A stretch of DNA of 64,000 nt. Source: Opisthocomus hoazin. Its lineage: Eukaryota > Chordata > Aves > Opisthocomiformes > Opisthocomidae. The DNA is taken from NCBI RefSeq assembly GCF_030867145.1, contig NC_134428.1, positions 9,610,001-9,674,000 on the forward strand, in the 5' to 3' direction. Shown here piece after piece: positions 23,337-35,214 of this stretch (the first letter of the stretch is position 1; every line of letters begins with the position of its first letter). Made by a program: the position numbers and the translations under genes. The notes beneath the pieces are model-generated. The model searched no databases. It was not told where the DNA came from and saw only the letters and a list, made by a program, of their open reading frames with translations.

Positions 23337-25198
23337 TTAGCTCCCCTCTTTCTTTAAAGCATCACAGACCGTAAAAAAAGAAGTAGCTTGCTCTATCGCT
23401 CTTTGCAGAGTGTTTTGGAATCACAGGCTGCAAGAGTGTTTCTCAAGTTAACCCTGTGCTCAGAGATGGTTTTTCGTTTCTAGGCAAGATGTCCCATTCC
23501 AACAGCTTTGGTTTTTCAGTTGTCAGCTTACCTGCGTACAGCTGCTCACGTCACACAACGCACCGCCTCTTAAATCAGGAAACAGGGCCATCGGCAGAGT
23601 ATTAGTTTGCTATGTAGCCTTGTTGGGTACATGAGAACACTCATTTTATACTGCTGGAGTTAGATTTGAATAGCAGGGATCCCATAATCTTTTTGTACCT
23701 GATATTGTTGCAAACAAGAATGAATTTCCTCCTTTTATCTGGTAGCACGCGTCAGTCCTACAGCTGAGCTGATCTCAGCCTCCGTGACGGTACTGACAAC
23801 TGGACCAGATGCAGACGAACGGACGTGTGGGAGGCTCTGATCCGGTTGTGCCTACAGAGCTCTGGAGGAAGCGTTGGCAGCAGGGCTGGATGGCTGAATC
23901 GCCCGTGAAAAGCAGGCTGCCCTGATCAAACCTTTGAGGCTCTGCAGAAACCCTGCTGAAGCTACTGAATGTTTTCCTCGCTTAAGGCCAACCAGATTTG
24001 AACTTTTTCTTTAAAAGAGCAAGCGGGCACATTGTGCACAGCTGTGCATAGAGGTAAGCAGCAAGGTGAACAGCAGATAGACGTCAGATCTCAGATTCCA
24101 GCTTCAGTGGCAACATCTTTTCAGTTCTCGACCAAATTATTTATTTCAAAAAGTACATCTCTCCCCACGCTCTTCTAACCAGTTGAGTACAAAAAAAACA
24201 CTGAACCACCTACTCCCATGTTGTAAGGGCTGACTGTTCGAGTTTAAAGCATTTCAAGTGCTAAATATAATATTTGCAGTTCTGCGGCTCGGCTATTGGA
24301 GGATTCAGTAGCTGTTTGAGTACCAGTAATCTCTTGAGACCCTGGCCAGGGAAGACCTCATCTAGTTTGTGGGGGAGTAGGATGCACAGCACCCCCAAAA
24401 CGCATCCTCTGGCTTTTCTGCTTAATTCTCTACTGATATAAAGGAGATAACACACTTCTGTTCCATAAGAAGTATGGAATTAATACCTGCCCTTCAGGGA
24501 TCCCCGTAGTGTCACTTCTTTAAAATCTTCGCAACGATTTGTCCTGAGCAAACAGGACGTGATAGTGAACTGGGGATGGTGACAGAGCCATTCTGTCTCG
24601 GTGGATAACATACGGCGTTTCTCTGCTGGAATGGCTGGGTTTCTACTTCAAGGAAAATAAGGATGACATCCTATCGACTCCAGAAGTGCTCAATGAAATA
24701 CCTTCTTTCTGCAGGAAAATTGCATGAGAACAGATTTTTGTCATGAAGTGTCGATAAAATACTTACAATGAAATATGACGAAAATACTAAAGGACAGGAG
24801 GTTGAACAGAGAAGTTCTGGGTCAGTAGATCTGACGTGATCACCTCTAGCTGCCCAGCTGGCAGGTGCTCCATCGGCACCCAGCACCAGCTCCCACGGCA
24901 CAGTCTGGTGACTGGGTCTGCAATCGCTTTCATCCGGGCTCAGGCTGCGAACTGGGCCCCCTTCGTCATGGCGGGGGTCGATCGTGCCGCGCAGGAGGGT
25001 AACGTGGTGAAGAACACCACTAGAACTTCATCTCGGATCCTTAAACCTCTCCGGCGTGTGCCGTAAAGAGTGAGCACCAGGCCCCATAAGGTTGGTGTGC
25101 ACTGAAGGAGTTGGAAAGGCTCTTGTCCGGGTTTGACGCCGTTTTTCAGTAACTCTCTGTAGCGTCAGAGAGATGTGACTGACTCGTGTTTCCCACAG
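23337..25198. other. Intergenic DNA, nothing recognised
   Basis: No repeat, RNA gene or convincing ORF is seen. Composition is intermediate. The stretch ends in a pyrimidine-rich acceptor-like sequence at 25187-25198. Confidence 0.5.
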
Positions 25199-25375
25199 CT
25201 GCCCTTCGGTGGAGTGCAAGGAGACTTTAAGCGGTGCTGGGAGCGGGACTCGGGCTTCGAGTGCTACTTCAGGGCCCAAATAGATCACTTTTCTTTGAGA
25301 AGCAAGGACAGGGAAAGATTGGCGTTGCAGAGAGTGGAAGCGTACTCCGACAGGGCAGTTTTCTGGGTTGCTATG
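25199..25375 (+). other. Exon-like open segment, 59 codons, unrecognised
   Basis: A good acceptor (GTGTTTCCCACAG) and a good donor (ATG|GTGAGA) bracket exactly 177 nt that is open in the matching frame, with phase 0 at both ends. The peptide is charged and helix-prone, with SLRSKDRERLALQRVEAYSD before an aromatic end FWVAM. I do not recognise the family and found no matching upstream or downstream exon. It may be an exon of an unannotated or lineage-restricted gene, a relic, or coincidence. Confidence 0.25.
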
Positions 25376-27869
25376 GTGAGAGTATGTCCTGCTGTGCTCT
25401 GTTGTAACAGCCTTAGAAATACAATGGCTAGACTCTGTTCCAGTGCAGATTTATGAGGAAGCTGGAGCTCTTACTCCAGAGCCTATTTTTCTCCCCCCAT
25501 CGCTGTAGTCCGTTGTTGTCAACAAATGTTTGTGAGTCTTTCTGTGTTTTACTCCTGGGAATCGAAAAGAAACAGACCCTGAAATCCGGTAAACATGGAA
25601 ATAGGACAAGCTTCCTTTCTACAAAAAACTTTTCTTTCTGTATTTTCTTTGCCTTTTAGTCCAGCTCTGGAGCTGTGGTTCTGGCCTTGCAGCTCGAGGC
25701 GGTTTGGGTCGTCTCTGGCTGCTCTTGCTGCCGCAGCTCGCCCGCCGTCCGTTTGGTGAGAGGTGAGGGCAGTGCCAGCTCGAACGAGGGTTAGGCAAGG
25801 CACAGGCACTCGCCAAGACTTCCTCCCCAGCCAAATTTTCCCTCCATTTCCTTTTTGTCAGCATTCCCTATTGTGGACCACATACCAAACTACATCAGAT
25901 TGAAAACAACTTATTTTTCAATCTTCTTGCGTTTGAAAAAATACCCGTTTTCAGGCACATCCGTTTCCTGAGCTGGCTCCTTGGCCTCCTGTGATGTGGA
26001 GATGGTGCGGCAGAGCAGACTTGAATCAGTACAAAGTCGTCAAGCAGCAAGAGCTGAATATTGTGTTTTAAGTTGTTCTTCTCTTCTGTAGGTGAAATAT
26101 TAACCCTCCTCCTTTAAATTGTCTTTTGGGGGGGAAACAAGAGGGAGGAAGATAAGGGAAGGAGAGCTTTTTAGCCATTGGCCTTCCCTAAGGAGAAAAT
26201 ATCTGCTTAGGTGATGAGGAAATCATAAATTATTCCAGTACAAGCTGTAGAACAATAAGGCGTGCTGAACAACTCCGTTCTAATTTATTTGTAGTTCCCT
26301 GTGCCCTCACCAGGAGCACAGCCGTAGCAGTCAGTGTCAGCACGCGTGCTGCCAGCAGCCCCACGGATTATTGCTGTTGCCATCCGGGCAGTTGCTCGCC
26401 TTCATTAAACGACCCTTGTGCCAAACGAACGGGAGCCTGGTGCCTGACAGCCCGCGGGACCTGGAGGGGCCGCTGGTGCCGGGCACTGCTGGGCTTTGTC
26501 GGAGGCTGGAGCATCGGCTTGGCTTTCTGTGCCGGCTTGGCTCTGTCGGAGGCTCAAGGAGAGCGGGCTCGACCACTCCTAGCAGGACATGTTTGGTAGC
26601 TTCGTGTTTACGATGAGTAAAACCTGCTTAGAGGGTACCTGTGACGTGTTTTCAGGGGCACCAGTTTGGTCTTGCTAGGTATTTTGTAAACTGCCTTTAG
26701 GTTGGGGGTTTCCCTATATGCTGTACCCCTATACTCATCACAAAGAGGCACCAGTGTGATCAGCTCTTTCTCTGATACTCTTCCCTGCTTCTCGTGAATT
26801 CTTACTATTCTTTTTTGGAAGTCATGCTTTGCTGCTGTCACCTCTTTTTTTTTTTTCCCCCCAAAACTGACTTGTTCTAGCCCACATGGCGCATCGCGTT
26901 TTCCACACAATGTTTTCTTCGTTTGGGGGACAATTATCATCATTTATCTCTTTAAAAAGGTGTGTCTTACAGAAAGACTAGATCGACATCATTAGCCAAA
27001 CTTTAAATGGTTGAGTAAAAGCAATTAGGAAAAAACCTCTACTGCAGACAGAGAAACCAAGCAGCACTGGGTATCATGTATCTCTTTGAAAAGGTGTGTT
27101 TGTATTTATTGCTGTTGTCTAAAGATCGCTGTGCCAGGTCCTTCTCTGTGAGTCAGCGGAAGCGGATTGTAAAAACACATATGGGCTAAGAAATGTCTTA
27201 TTTCCTCATCTGGAGCAGGCTCAGTGTCTCGGCTGGTGATGTGCCACAGCTGGCAGCTCTAGGGGTGTTGGGAATGAGCATGGGGGAGGAGAAGATATGC
27301 CTCAGGATACAGATACTGAGAGATTTGGGAAAAAATACAGTTAGTCTGTTCTAAATCGTAGTAGGTTTCTCTAAATAGCCTAGAAGCATCATGTTGAGTT
27401 GGAGTTGGGCAGGGGTGAGATGTACTGCTGGTTTTCATTTGGACATCATCTGCAGAAACGATTTTTATGGCTGTTTTATCTGAATCCATGGCTGTTAGGT
27501 TATCCCTTGGCTTTGTAGTAGTGTATAATATTTTTAGCAGTCACAGACCCATAGTTCAGCAACTGTAATCAAATCATTACAGGTGCCATTAGCTGAGTTG
27601 TTGCACCAATCTGGGTGTATTTCAGTAGATAATAATTTAATAAAATCAGCACTTAACTTCTGCAGCCCTCTGCACAGAAATGAAAACGAGATGAAAGTAC
27701 TGCTCTTAACTTCCTTTATTAGGAAACTCCAGCCTTGATTACTGGAATCTGAACATCCAGACACTTAGAACCTGCTCTCCTGAATTTCCACCCGCAGTGG
27801 CGTTCACAGGAGGACACCAAATTAAAAAACAGAATGGAAACTCGACTTTTATAGGAACCGTGTGCAGGA
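25376..27869. other. Intergenic DNA, nothing recognised
   Basis: No interspersed repeat or gene is seen. A short poly-T/poly-C run lies near 26847-26862. A TAG stop soon after the next acceptor-like site (25447) means the exon-like segment upstream has no obvious continuation here. Confidence 0.45.
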
Positions 27870-28000
27870 GGGGAGATGGGAGCAGCGGCGGCTCCGGCCC
27901 TGGCCGCACCCCCGGAGCGGGGAACGCGCGGGCGGTTGTCGTCAGCAGACCTTTGGATGGCAGGCACGGCCAGAGCGGTGGGCAGAGGGGAAAGGTCTCT
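27870..28000. promoter_or_regulatory. Small orphan CpG-rich patch
   Basis: About 90 bases carry roughly eleven CpG dinucleotides (GGCGGCTCCGG and AACGCGCGGGCGG) within CpG-poor surroundings. It could be an orphan CpG island marking an enhancer or a non-coding RNA promoter. No transcript structure is evident. Confidence 0.3.
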
Positions 28001-30439
28001 CCAGCTGCGAGCCGTCCTCCCTGAAAGCTGGTCTGCGAGAGATGTCGCTCGTCAGGAAGGTCAGGAAGAAAGTGTGCCAAAAACGTTGGGGAAGGACAGC
28101 AAAGGGCGAGAAGGAAGCGGGTGCCTGAGAGCCTGGTAGCGTTCCCCGCCAGCATCTTGGACACGGCCAGGAGGCTCCAGCCTAGGTGTGATGATGGCTA
28201 CCTCTCGCCATTCCCTTTGCTCTTTACAGTTCGGAGTCTTTGCTTTACATGGTGCAAGTCATATAGTTCACAGTAAATGACACATTAAGGTGTAGCGGCT
28301 GACAGCAGGGATTTGTGCTGCGCTGCGTCTGAACCAGTTTTAAACTCATATTTCTTAAATAGATTTGGGAGCAATGGTATGAACTAGACACCAGCCTTGC
28401 AGCTGGAGAGCAGTTGACTCTCTTTAGGTGTTCCCTCCAGAAGCCGCTGAGGCAGCCTGAGAGGCTGTCTGTCACCTTCCCCGATCCCGCGGGTCTTTGG
28501 GCCTTCATCTCCTTCACCCGCACACGCTGTAAAAAGTCAGAGTGTTTACTTTGTGTGGCATCCGCAGGGGACGGGAGCTGGGACAGCGAACCTGGCGCTG
28601 GAGCGGGTCAGGAGCATCCACTCCATCCATTCCTCGATGCTGCAGTGGGGCTGCCGTCCTCCAGCTGGAGCCTGCTGAAACTCGCGGGTTCATCACCAGC
28701 GTTACAGTGGTCCGGGCGCTTCTGACTTGGGACTTCCCCAAGCTCCCACTCCACAGCCTGCACGGGTCGGGCACAGGAGGCAGAGACCCGTTCCGTTGTG
28801 CCGAGGCATACGCGTGGGGATACTGCCCATCGGGACACTTGGACGCCCCAATATAAAACTTTGTGGCTGAAATTCTCTGCTCTGTGATAAGTAGAAAATC
28901 AGGCAGATTTTAGTAATAATGTTTCAGCTATGCACGGAAAAATAAATTGGAATTCTAGATCAAGCCGTTTGCTGAAACACTGCACTTTTTCTGGGTTTAA
29001 ATCCCTTCTCATTCTCAGCCCCATCCTTGGATACGATTCCTCACTTTCTGCGCCACGCATTGCTGTGTGCTATTAACGGAATGTTATGTTCCAGGTGGTA
29101 AAGTGAAAGTCATATAAATAACCCAGGGAAGAGCCCTTTCGGATCCTTCAGGACTTAGAGAGCCACGAATTTGGAAGCTCTACTAGCACGATCTCCTTTT
29201 ATGGCATATATTTGTATCAAAACACGGTATTTTCACAGTCAGGTTTGACACATGGATTCCTTCAAGCAGGAACAGGAGGATGGCATCAGTCATCTGTGTT
29301 TAAAATCCGAATGGAGGAAGCTACGTAAAGGAACGGGCATTAGGCAATGAGAGGGAAGATGCCAGTGATTCCTGTTGAGCCCCAAAGTGTGGCCCTGAGC
29401 GAGTCCCTGAAGCTTCCTGCACCTCAGCCTGCGATGCTGAGACTCGATTAGCACACGGACTTTATCAGCAGGGATGTTGCGCAAGTTGTTTAATGAACGC
29501 TCGCAAACCGATCTGCAGCATTTGGATGAAAGCGGCCGCGTAGCCGCACAGCGCTGCCGTGCTGTAGAACTGCGTGTCTCGCAGGCAGCACCTGGCAAGC
29601 CGCTCGCTCTCTCCTGGCTGAGCAGCCTCTCAACAAACAAGCTGCTTAGTGCTGGAGGGAAGATCCCGTTGCACCGAAGTGTGAGTGCGGATCCTCTGCG
29701 TTTCTGGGCACTTTACTCTTCCCTGTGTAAAACTCGGCGGTAGAAGCTCTCTGCTGTGTGCTAAGCAGATTTCCATAGGGGTGTCTTCAGACTCGAAATT
29801 ATTATTTAAGTAGAGAAAAATCTGTCCAAGTTAGTAACTTCCATCTCAACAGCAGGGAGAAAACACCACACTTCAAGCGTGCTTCCATCAGGAGTGGGAG
29901 CTTGCCGCCGGAGGCATCGTGTCCCAGAGAAGGAGTGCAATCCTTGCACGCGTATTGCTCGTCCACCAAACCCTCGCCCGTCCAACGGGAAGGCCAGAGC
30001 CGCGGATGCCTCCTGTCTGTCGCCCAGTCCCGAGCCCTGCCGAATGAGCGTGTGTGGCGGCGAGGAAACCAGCCACCGCGTCTCGCTGAGGAGCCAGCAT
30101 CCCGCATCGCCCTGGTGCCTCGGGCTGCAGCGCAGACGCCTCCTCCGAGTCTCCGAGCACTGGCTCCTGAAGTGCCCCCAGCCAGCTCCAGCCAGCGCTC
30201 TCGCTTTCTGCCTGTGCAAACGAAAGAGCTTTACTCTGAGCTTTGCACTGGAGTTCACAAACTGCCGCAGCGCAGAGAAGAACCAGTTCAGCTGCCACCT
30301 TTGCCACCAGTTTTTCTCCTAAGCAGATGCCTTTATGCAGAGTGCTTCTGGTTTATAACTTTGCTGCGGGCATCAGGCGGCTTCGACATGTAACTAAAAG
30401 CACAGAAGTATTTCCTGTTTCGAAGGAAGTCTGTAGGAG
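28001..30439. other. Intergenic DNA, nothing recognised
   Basis: Moderately GC-rich DNA with several overlapping short ORFs in different frames and no recognisable product. No RNA gene or interspersed repeat is seen before the CR1 fragment at 30440. Confidence 0.45.
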
Positions 30440-30757
30440 CGGCATCCCGGCTGGTATCGGGAATGGTGTGGCCAGCAGGAGCAGGGAGGGGATCGTGCCC
30501 CTGTGCTCGGCACTGATGAGGCTGCACCTCGGGTTCTGTGTTCAGCTTTGGACCCCTCACTACAAAAAGGACACTGAGGGGCTGGAGCGTATCCAGAGAA
30601 GGGCAGCGAGGCTGGGGAGGGGTCTGAAGAACAAGTCGTACGAGGAGCGTCTGAGGGAACTGTGGCTGTTTAGTCTGGAGAAGAGAAGGCTGAGGGGAGA
30701 CCTGCTCACTCTCTACAGCCCCCTGACAGGAGGGTGTAGTGAGACGGGGGTTGGGAG
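30440..30757 (+). mobile_element. CR1 LINE fragment (3' part of the reverse-transcriptase ORF)
   Basis: The nucleotide sequence follows the avian CR1 consensus from the GGCATC...GTGTGGCCAGCAGGAGCAGGG region through GTTTAGTCTGGAGAAGAG to GGAGGGTGTAGTGAGACGGGG. The plus-strand translation keeps the CR1 ORF2 C-terminal signature in one frame, including [26 protein letters not shown] and [12 protein letters not shown]. It is truncated at the 5' end, as most CR1 copies are. Homology stops abruptly at a G-rich tract near 30757. Confidence 0.88.
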
Positions 30758-30794
30758 GAGGGGGGAGGGAGGGGGTGCTGGGGGGGCCCCGGGG
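30746..30794 (+). repeat. G-rich, G-quadruplex-prone tract
   Basis: Successive runs GGGGG, GGG, GGGGGG, GGG, GGGGG and GGGGGG have short loops, meeting the four-run quadruplex pattern. It begins at the 3' edge of the first CR1 fragment. Confidence 0.7.
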
Positions 30795-30812
30795 ATCATA
30801 CCTGGCTGGGAG

Positions 30813-31160
30813 CCTGCTGCCTGCTGCTGCCCGCTGCTGCCTGCTGCTGCCTGCTGCTGCCTGCTGCTGCCGTCCCCTGCTGCCTGATGCTCTGCTGCTG
30901 CCCGCTGCTGCCTAATGCTGACCGATGCTACCTGATGCTGTCGTCCCCTGCTGCCATCCCCTGCTGCCTGCTGCTGTCCCCTGCTGCCTGCTGCTGCCGT
31001 CCCCTGCTGTCCCCTGCTGCCTGCTGCTGCCTACTGCTGTCCCCTGCTGCTCTCCACTCCTGTCCCCTGCTGTCATCCCCTGCTGCCTGCTGCTGCCCGC
31101 TACTGCCCCCTGCTGTCCCCTGCTGCCTGCCGCTGCCCTCCGCTGCCTGCTCCCGCGGGC
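30813..31160. repeat. Irregular CTGCTGC-core tandem array (VNTR)
   Basis: About 350 bp are built from variants of CCTGCTGCTG, CCCGCTGCTG and CCCCTGCTGTC. The block length drifts between about 10 and 20 bp, and higher-order units of about 20-30 bp recur. Stop codons are scarce in several frames, which creates long spurious ORFs. Such arrays usually vary in length between individuals. Confidence 0.85.
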
Positions 31161-31216
31161 TGCTGTCCCCGCTGTCCCCCGCCGCTCCCGCCCCGCGCCC
31201 AGCCGGGTCCCCGCAG

Positions 31217-31315
31217 CCGCCCCCCGGGCACAGGCAGTGTCTGCGGGGGCACCCCCCGGCCCCCCCCGGCACAGGCAGTGTCTGCGGGGGGCACCCCCCA
31301 GCCCCCCCGGGGCAG
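31217..31315. repeat. GC-rich minisatellite, two 41-bp copies
   Basis: The block GCACAGGCAGTGTCTGCGGG starts at 31228 and again at 31269, each copy flanked by C-rich runs. The copies are nearly identical, which suggests recent duplication. Confidence 0.75.
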
Positions 31316-31879
31316 GGAGTGGGGAGCTGCTCTGCTGGGCCGCAGACCCCCGCTTGTCGCTCCGGGCTGGGGCAGAGCTCGGCACTTCCTCGCCCTCACG
31401 TCCACCCCTGGGGAGGGCGGTGGGTGCTCACCCTGCCCCACATACCGTCAGGGGTGGCTTGATGACTTTAAAATCGACCCAAAATACATTCAGAAGCTCC
31501 AGCAAATAACTTCTTCCTCCAAGATAAATCCTGCCTAGCGCTGCGTGGGCCATTACACCATCACCCCAGGCACTTCGGAGTAAGAAAATGAATAATTAAC
31601 GATAAATGTAACTTCAGCACTAACTACACTGTACACGTCAGCAAAATTTCATAGGGAACATTTTCCTCTAGTAGAAACCGTCAATTTAAATTCTTCCTGC
31701 TGTTTTAAGTGGGGAAAATTCAATTTACCGTAAAAGATTATTAAACACTAACGTAACCCTAACTTTGGGAATCTCTTTGAGAGCGTTTGTTTTGGTGAAA
31801 GAAAAGCCTTTCAGCCCCAGCTCCGCGTCCCCACACGGGCTCAGCCCCACCACCCCCCGAAGGGTGGGGGTCAGGAGGA
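31316..31879. other. Unique sequence between the GC-rich repeats and the second CR1 fragment
   Basis: It is GC-rich to about 31450, then AT-rich and unique. No homology to the CR1 consensus is recognised, so the two CR1 fragments are separated by about 1.1 kb of foreign sequence. Confidence 0.5.
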
Positions 31880-32325
31880 CGGGGCCAGACTCTTTCCAGT
31901 AGTGCTCAGCGACAGGACAAGGGGCAACGGGCACAAACTGAAGCCTGGGAAGTTCCAGCTGAAGCTGAGGAAGAACTTCTTCCCTCTGAGGGTGACGGAG
32001 CCCTGGCACAGGTTGCCCAGGGAGGCTGGGGAGTGTCCTTCTCTGGGGAGATTCAAACCCCACACGGACCCCAGCTCTGCGCTGAGAGGCTCGTCCGGGC
32101 CATCTTTGAGCAAGGGTGCTAAGCCAGGGTACCGGGTGGTGCCTGGCCCCTCCAGACATGCTGGGTGAGGTGGTCTGGAGGGCTTTCGAGGTGTTTGAAA
32201 AACGTGGAGATGTGGGACTTCAGGACGCGGTTTAGCAGGCGTGGGGGTGTTGGGGTGATGGTTGGACTTGATGATCTTCGAGGTCCTTTCCAACATTAAC
32301 GATTCTATGATTCCATGATCCCGGG
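31880..32325 (+). mobile_element. CR1 LINE 3' end, possibly composite
   Basis: Positions 31884-32060 match a CR1 3' region (GGGCAACGGGCACAAACTG, AGGAAGAACTTCTTCCCTCT, AGGTTGCCCAGGGAGGCTGG). Positions 32180-32325 match the terminal segment (GGTGTTTGAAAAACGTGGAG, GATGGTTGGACTTGATGATC) and end in the diagnostic CR1 tail GATTCTATGATTCCATGAT. The stretch 32060-32180 fits less well, so two CR1 subfamilies may be joined here. The element lies in the same orientation as the fragment at 30440. Confidence 0.85.
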
Positions 32326-35214
32326 AATTATCCGATGCCCGAGCACTGGCTGGGAGCAGCAGCATGCAGACCTTCTGGTTCCAGCATTTTAGAAGTCAGT
32401 GCTCCAGAGCCCAGGGGTGACTACCCTCTGCAGGGAGGGAAGCAGCAAAAGACATGAGTCTTCCCCGAGGCAAGCAAACTTTCCAATAATATTCACCATT
32501 TTTTCAAAAAGCAATTCTTCCTGAACCTCCTGAGAGGGGTTTTGCCTTAAGCACAGACCTGGCTGACACTTTGGAGACCTCATTGCCGTACCGGAGACAC
32601 CGAGGGCCTCAGACTCCCCCACGGACAGGAGCACCTGGAGCAGGATCCCCGGGGCACGGAGACGGTTCCATCAGACGTCGCTGCTTCTTTGCAGCACATC
32701 CACAGGAGTCCTGCTGCATCAACACTCTCCGTTTCGGAAGTGAGAATTGCTCAGTAGCTCCAGCCAAAGTGCATGAGGGTTTTTTTCTGTTGGAAGATAT
32801 CAGAAATTGTCAGTGTTGCCATGTTAATTCTTAATTCCAATCTGGTTTGGCCCTGAACTTTGAGTGTCGAGCGCCCAGGACCAGCGGGGCTGGGCACTTC
32901 TCCCTTCCCACGTGATTTATACAGGACATGCGACGGAGGGTGAGGATGGAGTGCGTCTCCCTGCCTCATCTCAAGGCTGGTGCAGGTTGCAGGAAAACAT
33001 TTCACTTTATAATGCAGATACAGTTAGAAACAGGTTTAGGAGACACAAGTAGCTTCACTTTAGAAAACTGGAAAAGTGCCTCCTTAGGAACAGGGCTGTG
33101 TTAGCAGGGTGTTTTGGGGGACTAAGTGAATTCACATGCAGCTTTTGCTGCTTCAACAAGGCAAAAGAAAAGATTTTTCATCCCTTTTTGGCTGTTAATT
33201 TTTCCAGAATTTGCCTGCCAGGGTAATTGTCTGGAATGGCAAGCGATTAAGATCTGTTTTGCCAACAGAAGTATAATGAGGTTTTAATACCTAGCGTTTC
33301 CACAGCAATACCCTAGAATCCCCATCAGATAAAACACAAAGTCAGGAAGAACAACAGCCATCTCCCAGCTTGTCAACAAGGAGTTCCTGCCTTCAGTGCC
33401 CTCGTGCCGTTTTTGTAAGAAAAAAATGGGTTGAGATGTAAGATTATAATTATCCCTAATGGCAACACAATGCTCATAATGAGAAAACAATGCTCTCTGG
33501 ACTTGAACCCAGGGCAGCAGCCACCTCTTCCTCTCTCCATCCCTCTGACTATCTGCATTAAAAATAAAACATGAGGTGGAGGGGCAGGCGCGGTGCCCTC
33601 GGCAAGGGAGCGCTCCCGGCCGTGCTGTGCCAGCCCCGCGGCCCCACTCGGGGAGAGCTGGCTGAGGGCCCCCGGGCCGCAATGAAGTGCATCTTGGGCC
33701 CCCGCCAGCACCCACACGGGAGGATCTTGGATGATTTTTCGCACTGACGACAGGAAGTCTGAGACAAGGCATTTCCCATTCTTGTTCCAGCATTACAGGA
33801 ATGCCCTTTAGAGCTGCAGTGGAGAAGTAAACACAAAGGAACGTCCCACAGAGGAACGGTTTCCAACAGTGTCGCTGCTCTCCCACACCCAGCTGTGCGC
33901 CTGAGCAGGCTCCCTCGCCAGTCCATGCAGCTCCGCCGGTGTCGTGGCGTGCTGGGCTTCACCCCTGTCCCCTCCCTTCGGCGTCACTAACCGCGAGACC
34001 ACTTGCACGTCAGAAACGGCCTCTCATCTGGGGCTCTAGGTGAGGGCGGAAGATCCTCACCTGGCACCCGGGAGCACCTCTCCGACACTACGTAGGGGTT
34101 TAGATCCAGACCGATTTTCCAGCTGCTGCCCAGATCAAATGTTTTAGCTCGCTTCAGTCATGGAGGGAGCATCCCAGCCATGCTCAGGTCTCGCTGCTGA
34201 GGTCCCATCACCTCCTAGGCATGGCTGAACAGGTCTCCATCATCCCTGATGTCTAGGGAGAGCCTCTCCCAACTCTGACCCCACTGTCTGACCTTCCTGG
34301 CTTCTCTCCGTCCTTCTGCAGGCCCTCTTTCCCCCAACTTGCCCTCTTCTGCAAATCCCTTTTCTTCCCGTATATCTCCCCACCTTAATCCCTTCTTCCA
34401 CTGCGCTTCTAAATTAAGATCTGGTGTTCAGTACCACAATTTACAGCTTAGACTCATCCCAATCATTGTCAACAGCTGGACCTACAAGAATATAGGTGAT
34501 GCCTTCCCCATCACCCTTTCCCTCCTCCTCCTCACCAGTCAGCTACTGAGCGGGTGAGAGGTTGGCTCTGCATCTCAGGAGAAGAGGACCTGTTCTGAGA
34601 CCAACCCAAGGAGGGGGAAGGACGGGGTTTGCATGGGTTAGTCCTGGACCATCTTACTGACAGAAACCTGTGCTTGAAGCAGCTGCTGAGGCTATTTTCA
34701 GCTGGAGTCCTCTCCTGAGCAGGTCTCCGGTCTCCCAAGTCCTGTCCTGAGCAGTCAGGTCAAGCCCCATCTTTCTGAATATTCTTAAAATAAGAACAAA
34801 ATCCAAGTCAGAAACAGTAAGCTGTAACTTCTTTGCAGTCTTTCTTGGGGTTTTTTTAATGATAACTAATGATATAGCTCAAAGTTTTCAGCTAATTCTT
34901 GATTACTGTCCTGATTATGGCTTATGGTCTACGCTAGATCCCCCTGTTCACACTTGTTATTACAAATCCATTGCTGACGTGTAAAAAAGGGAATTCAAAG
35001 TGACAGAGCATGAGATGGAAAAGAAGTTCCCTTTCCTACAGGTACTGACACTCCAGGTTGCACCGCTCTCAGCTGGCAGGCATGGAGATGTCACGTTAGA
35101 GGCTGACGCGAGGAAACAGCAAGCACGGGGGTGGCTGCTGGAGCTGCCGGATGGCCTCCTAATAGTTGCATTCTTTTCATTATTTTGATTATTGTTCGTG
35201 ATGTTTCTGCGCTT
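32326..35214. other. Intergenic DNA, nothing recognised
   Basis: No repeat or gene is recognised. A 200-codon minus-strand ORF at 33284-33886 overlaps other open frames and lacks coding character. An AT-rich block at about 34770-34930 is a weak candidate for a conserved non-coding element. Confidence 0.45.

Noticed and set aside
30887-31509. Two overlapping ORFs of about 190 codons in the CTGCTG array
   Set aside because: Their Cys/Leu/Pro-rich repeats come from translating a tandem repeat in different frames, and no start or splice context supports them.
33284-33886. A 200-codon minus-strand ORF
   Set aside because: Several other open frames overlap it, composition is unremarkable and no motif is recognised.
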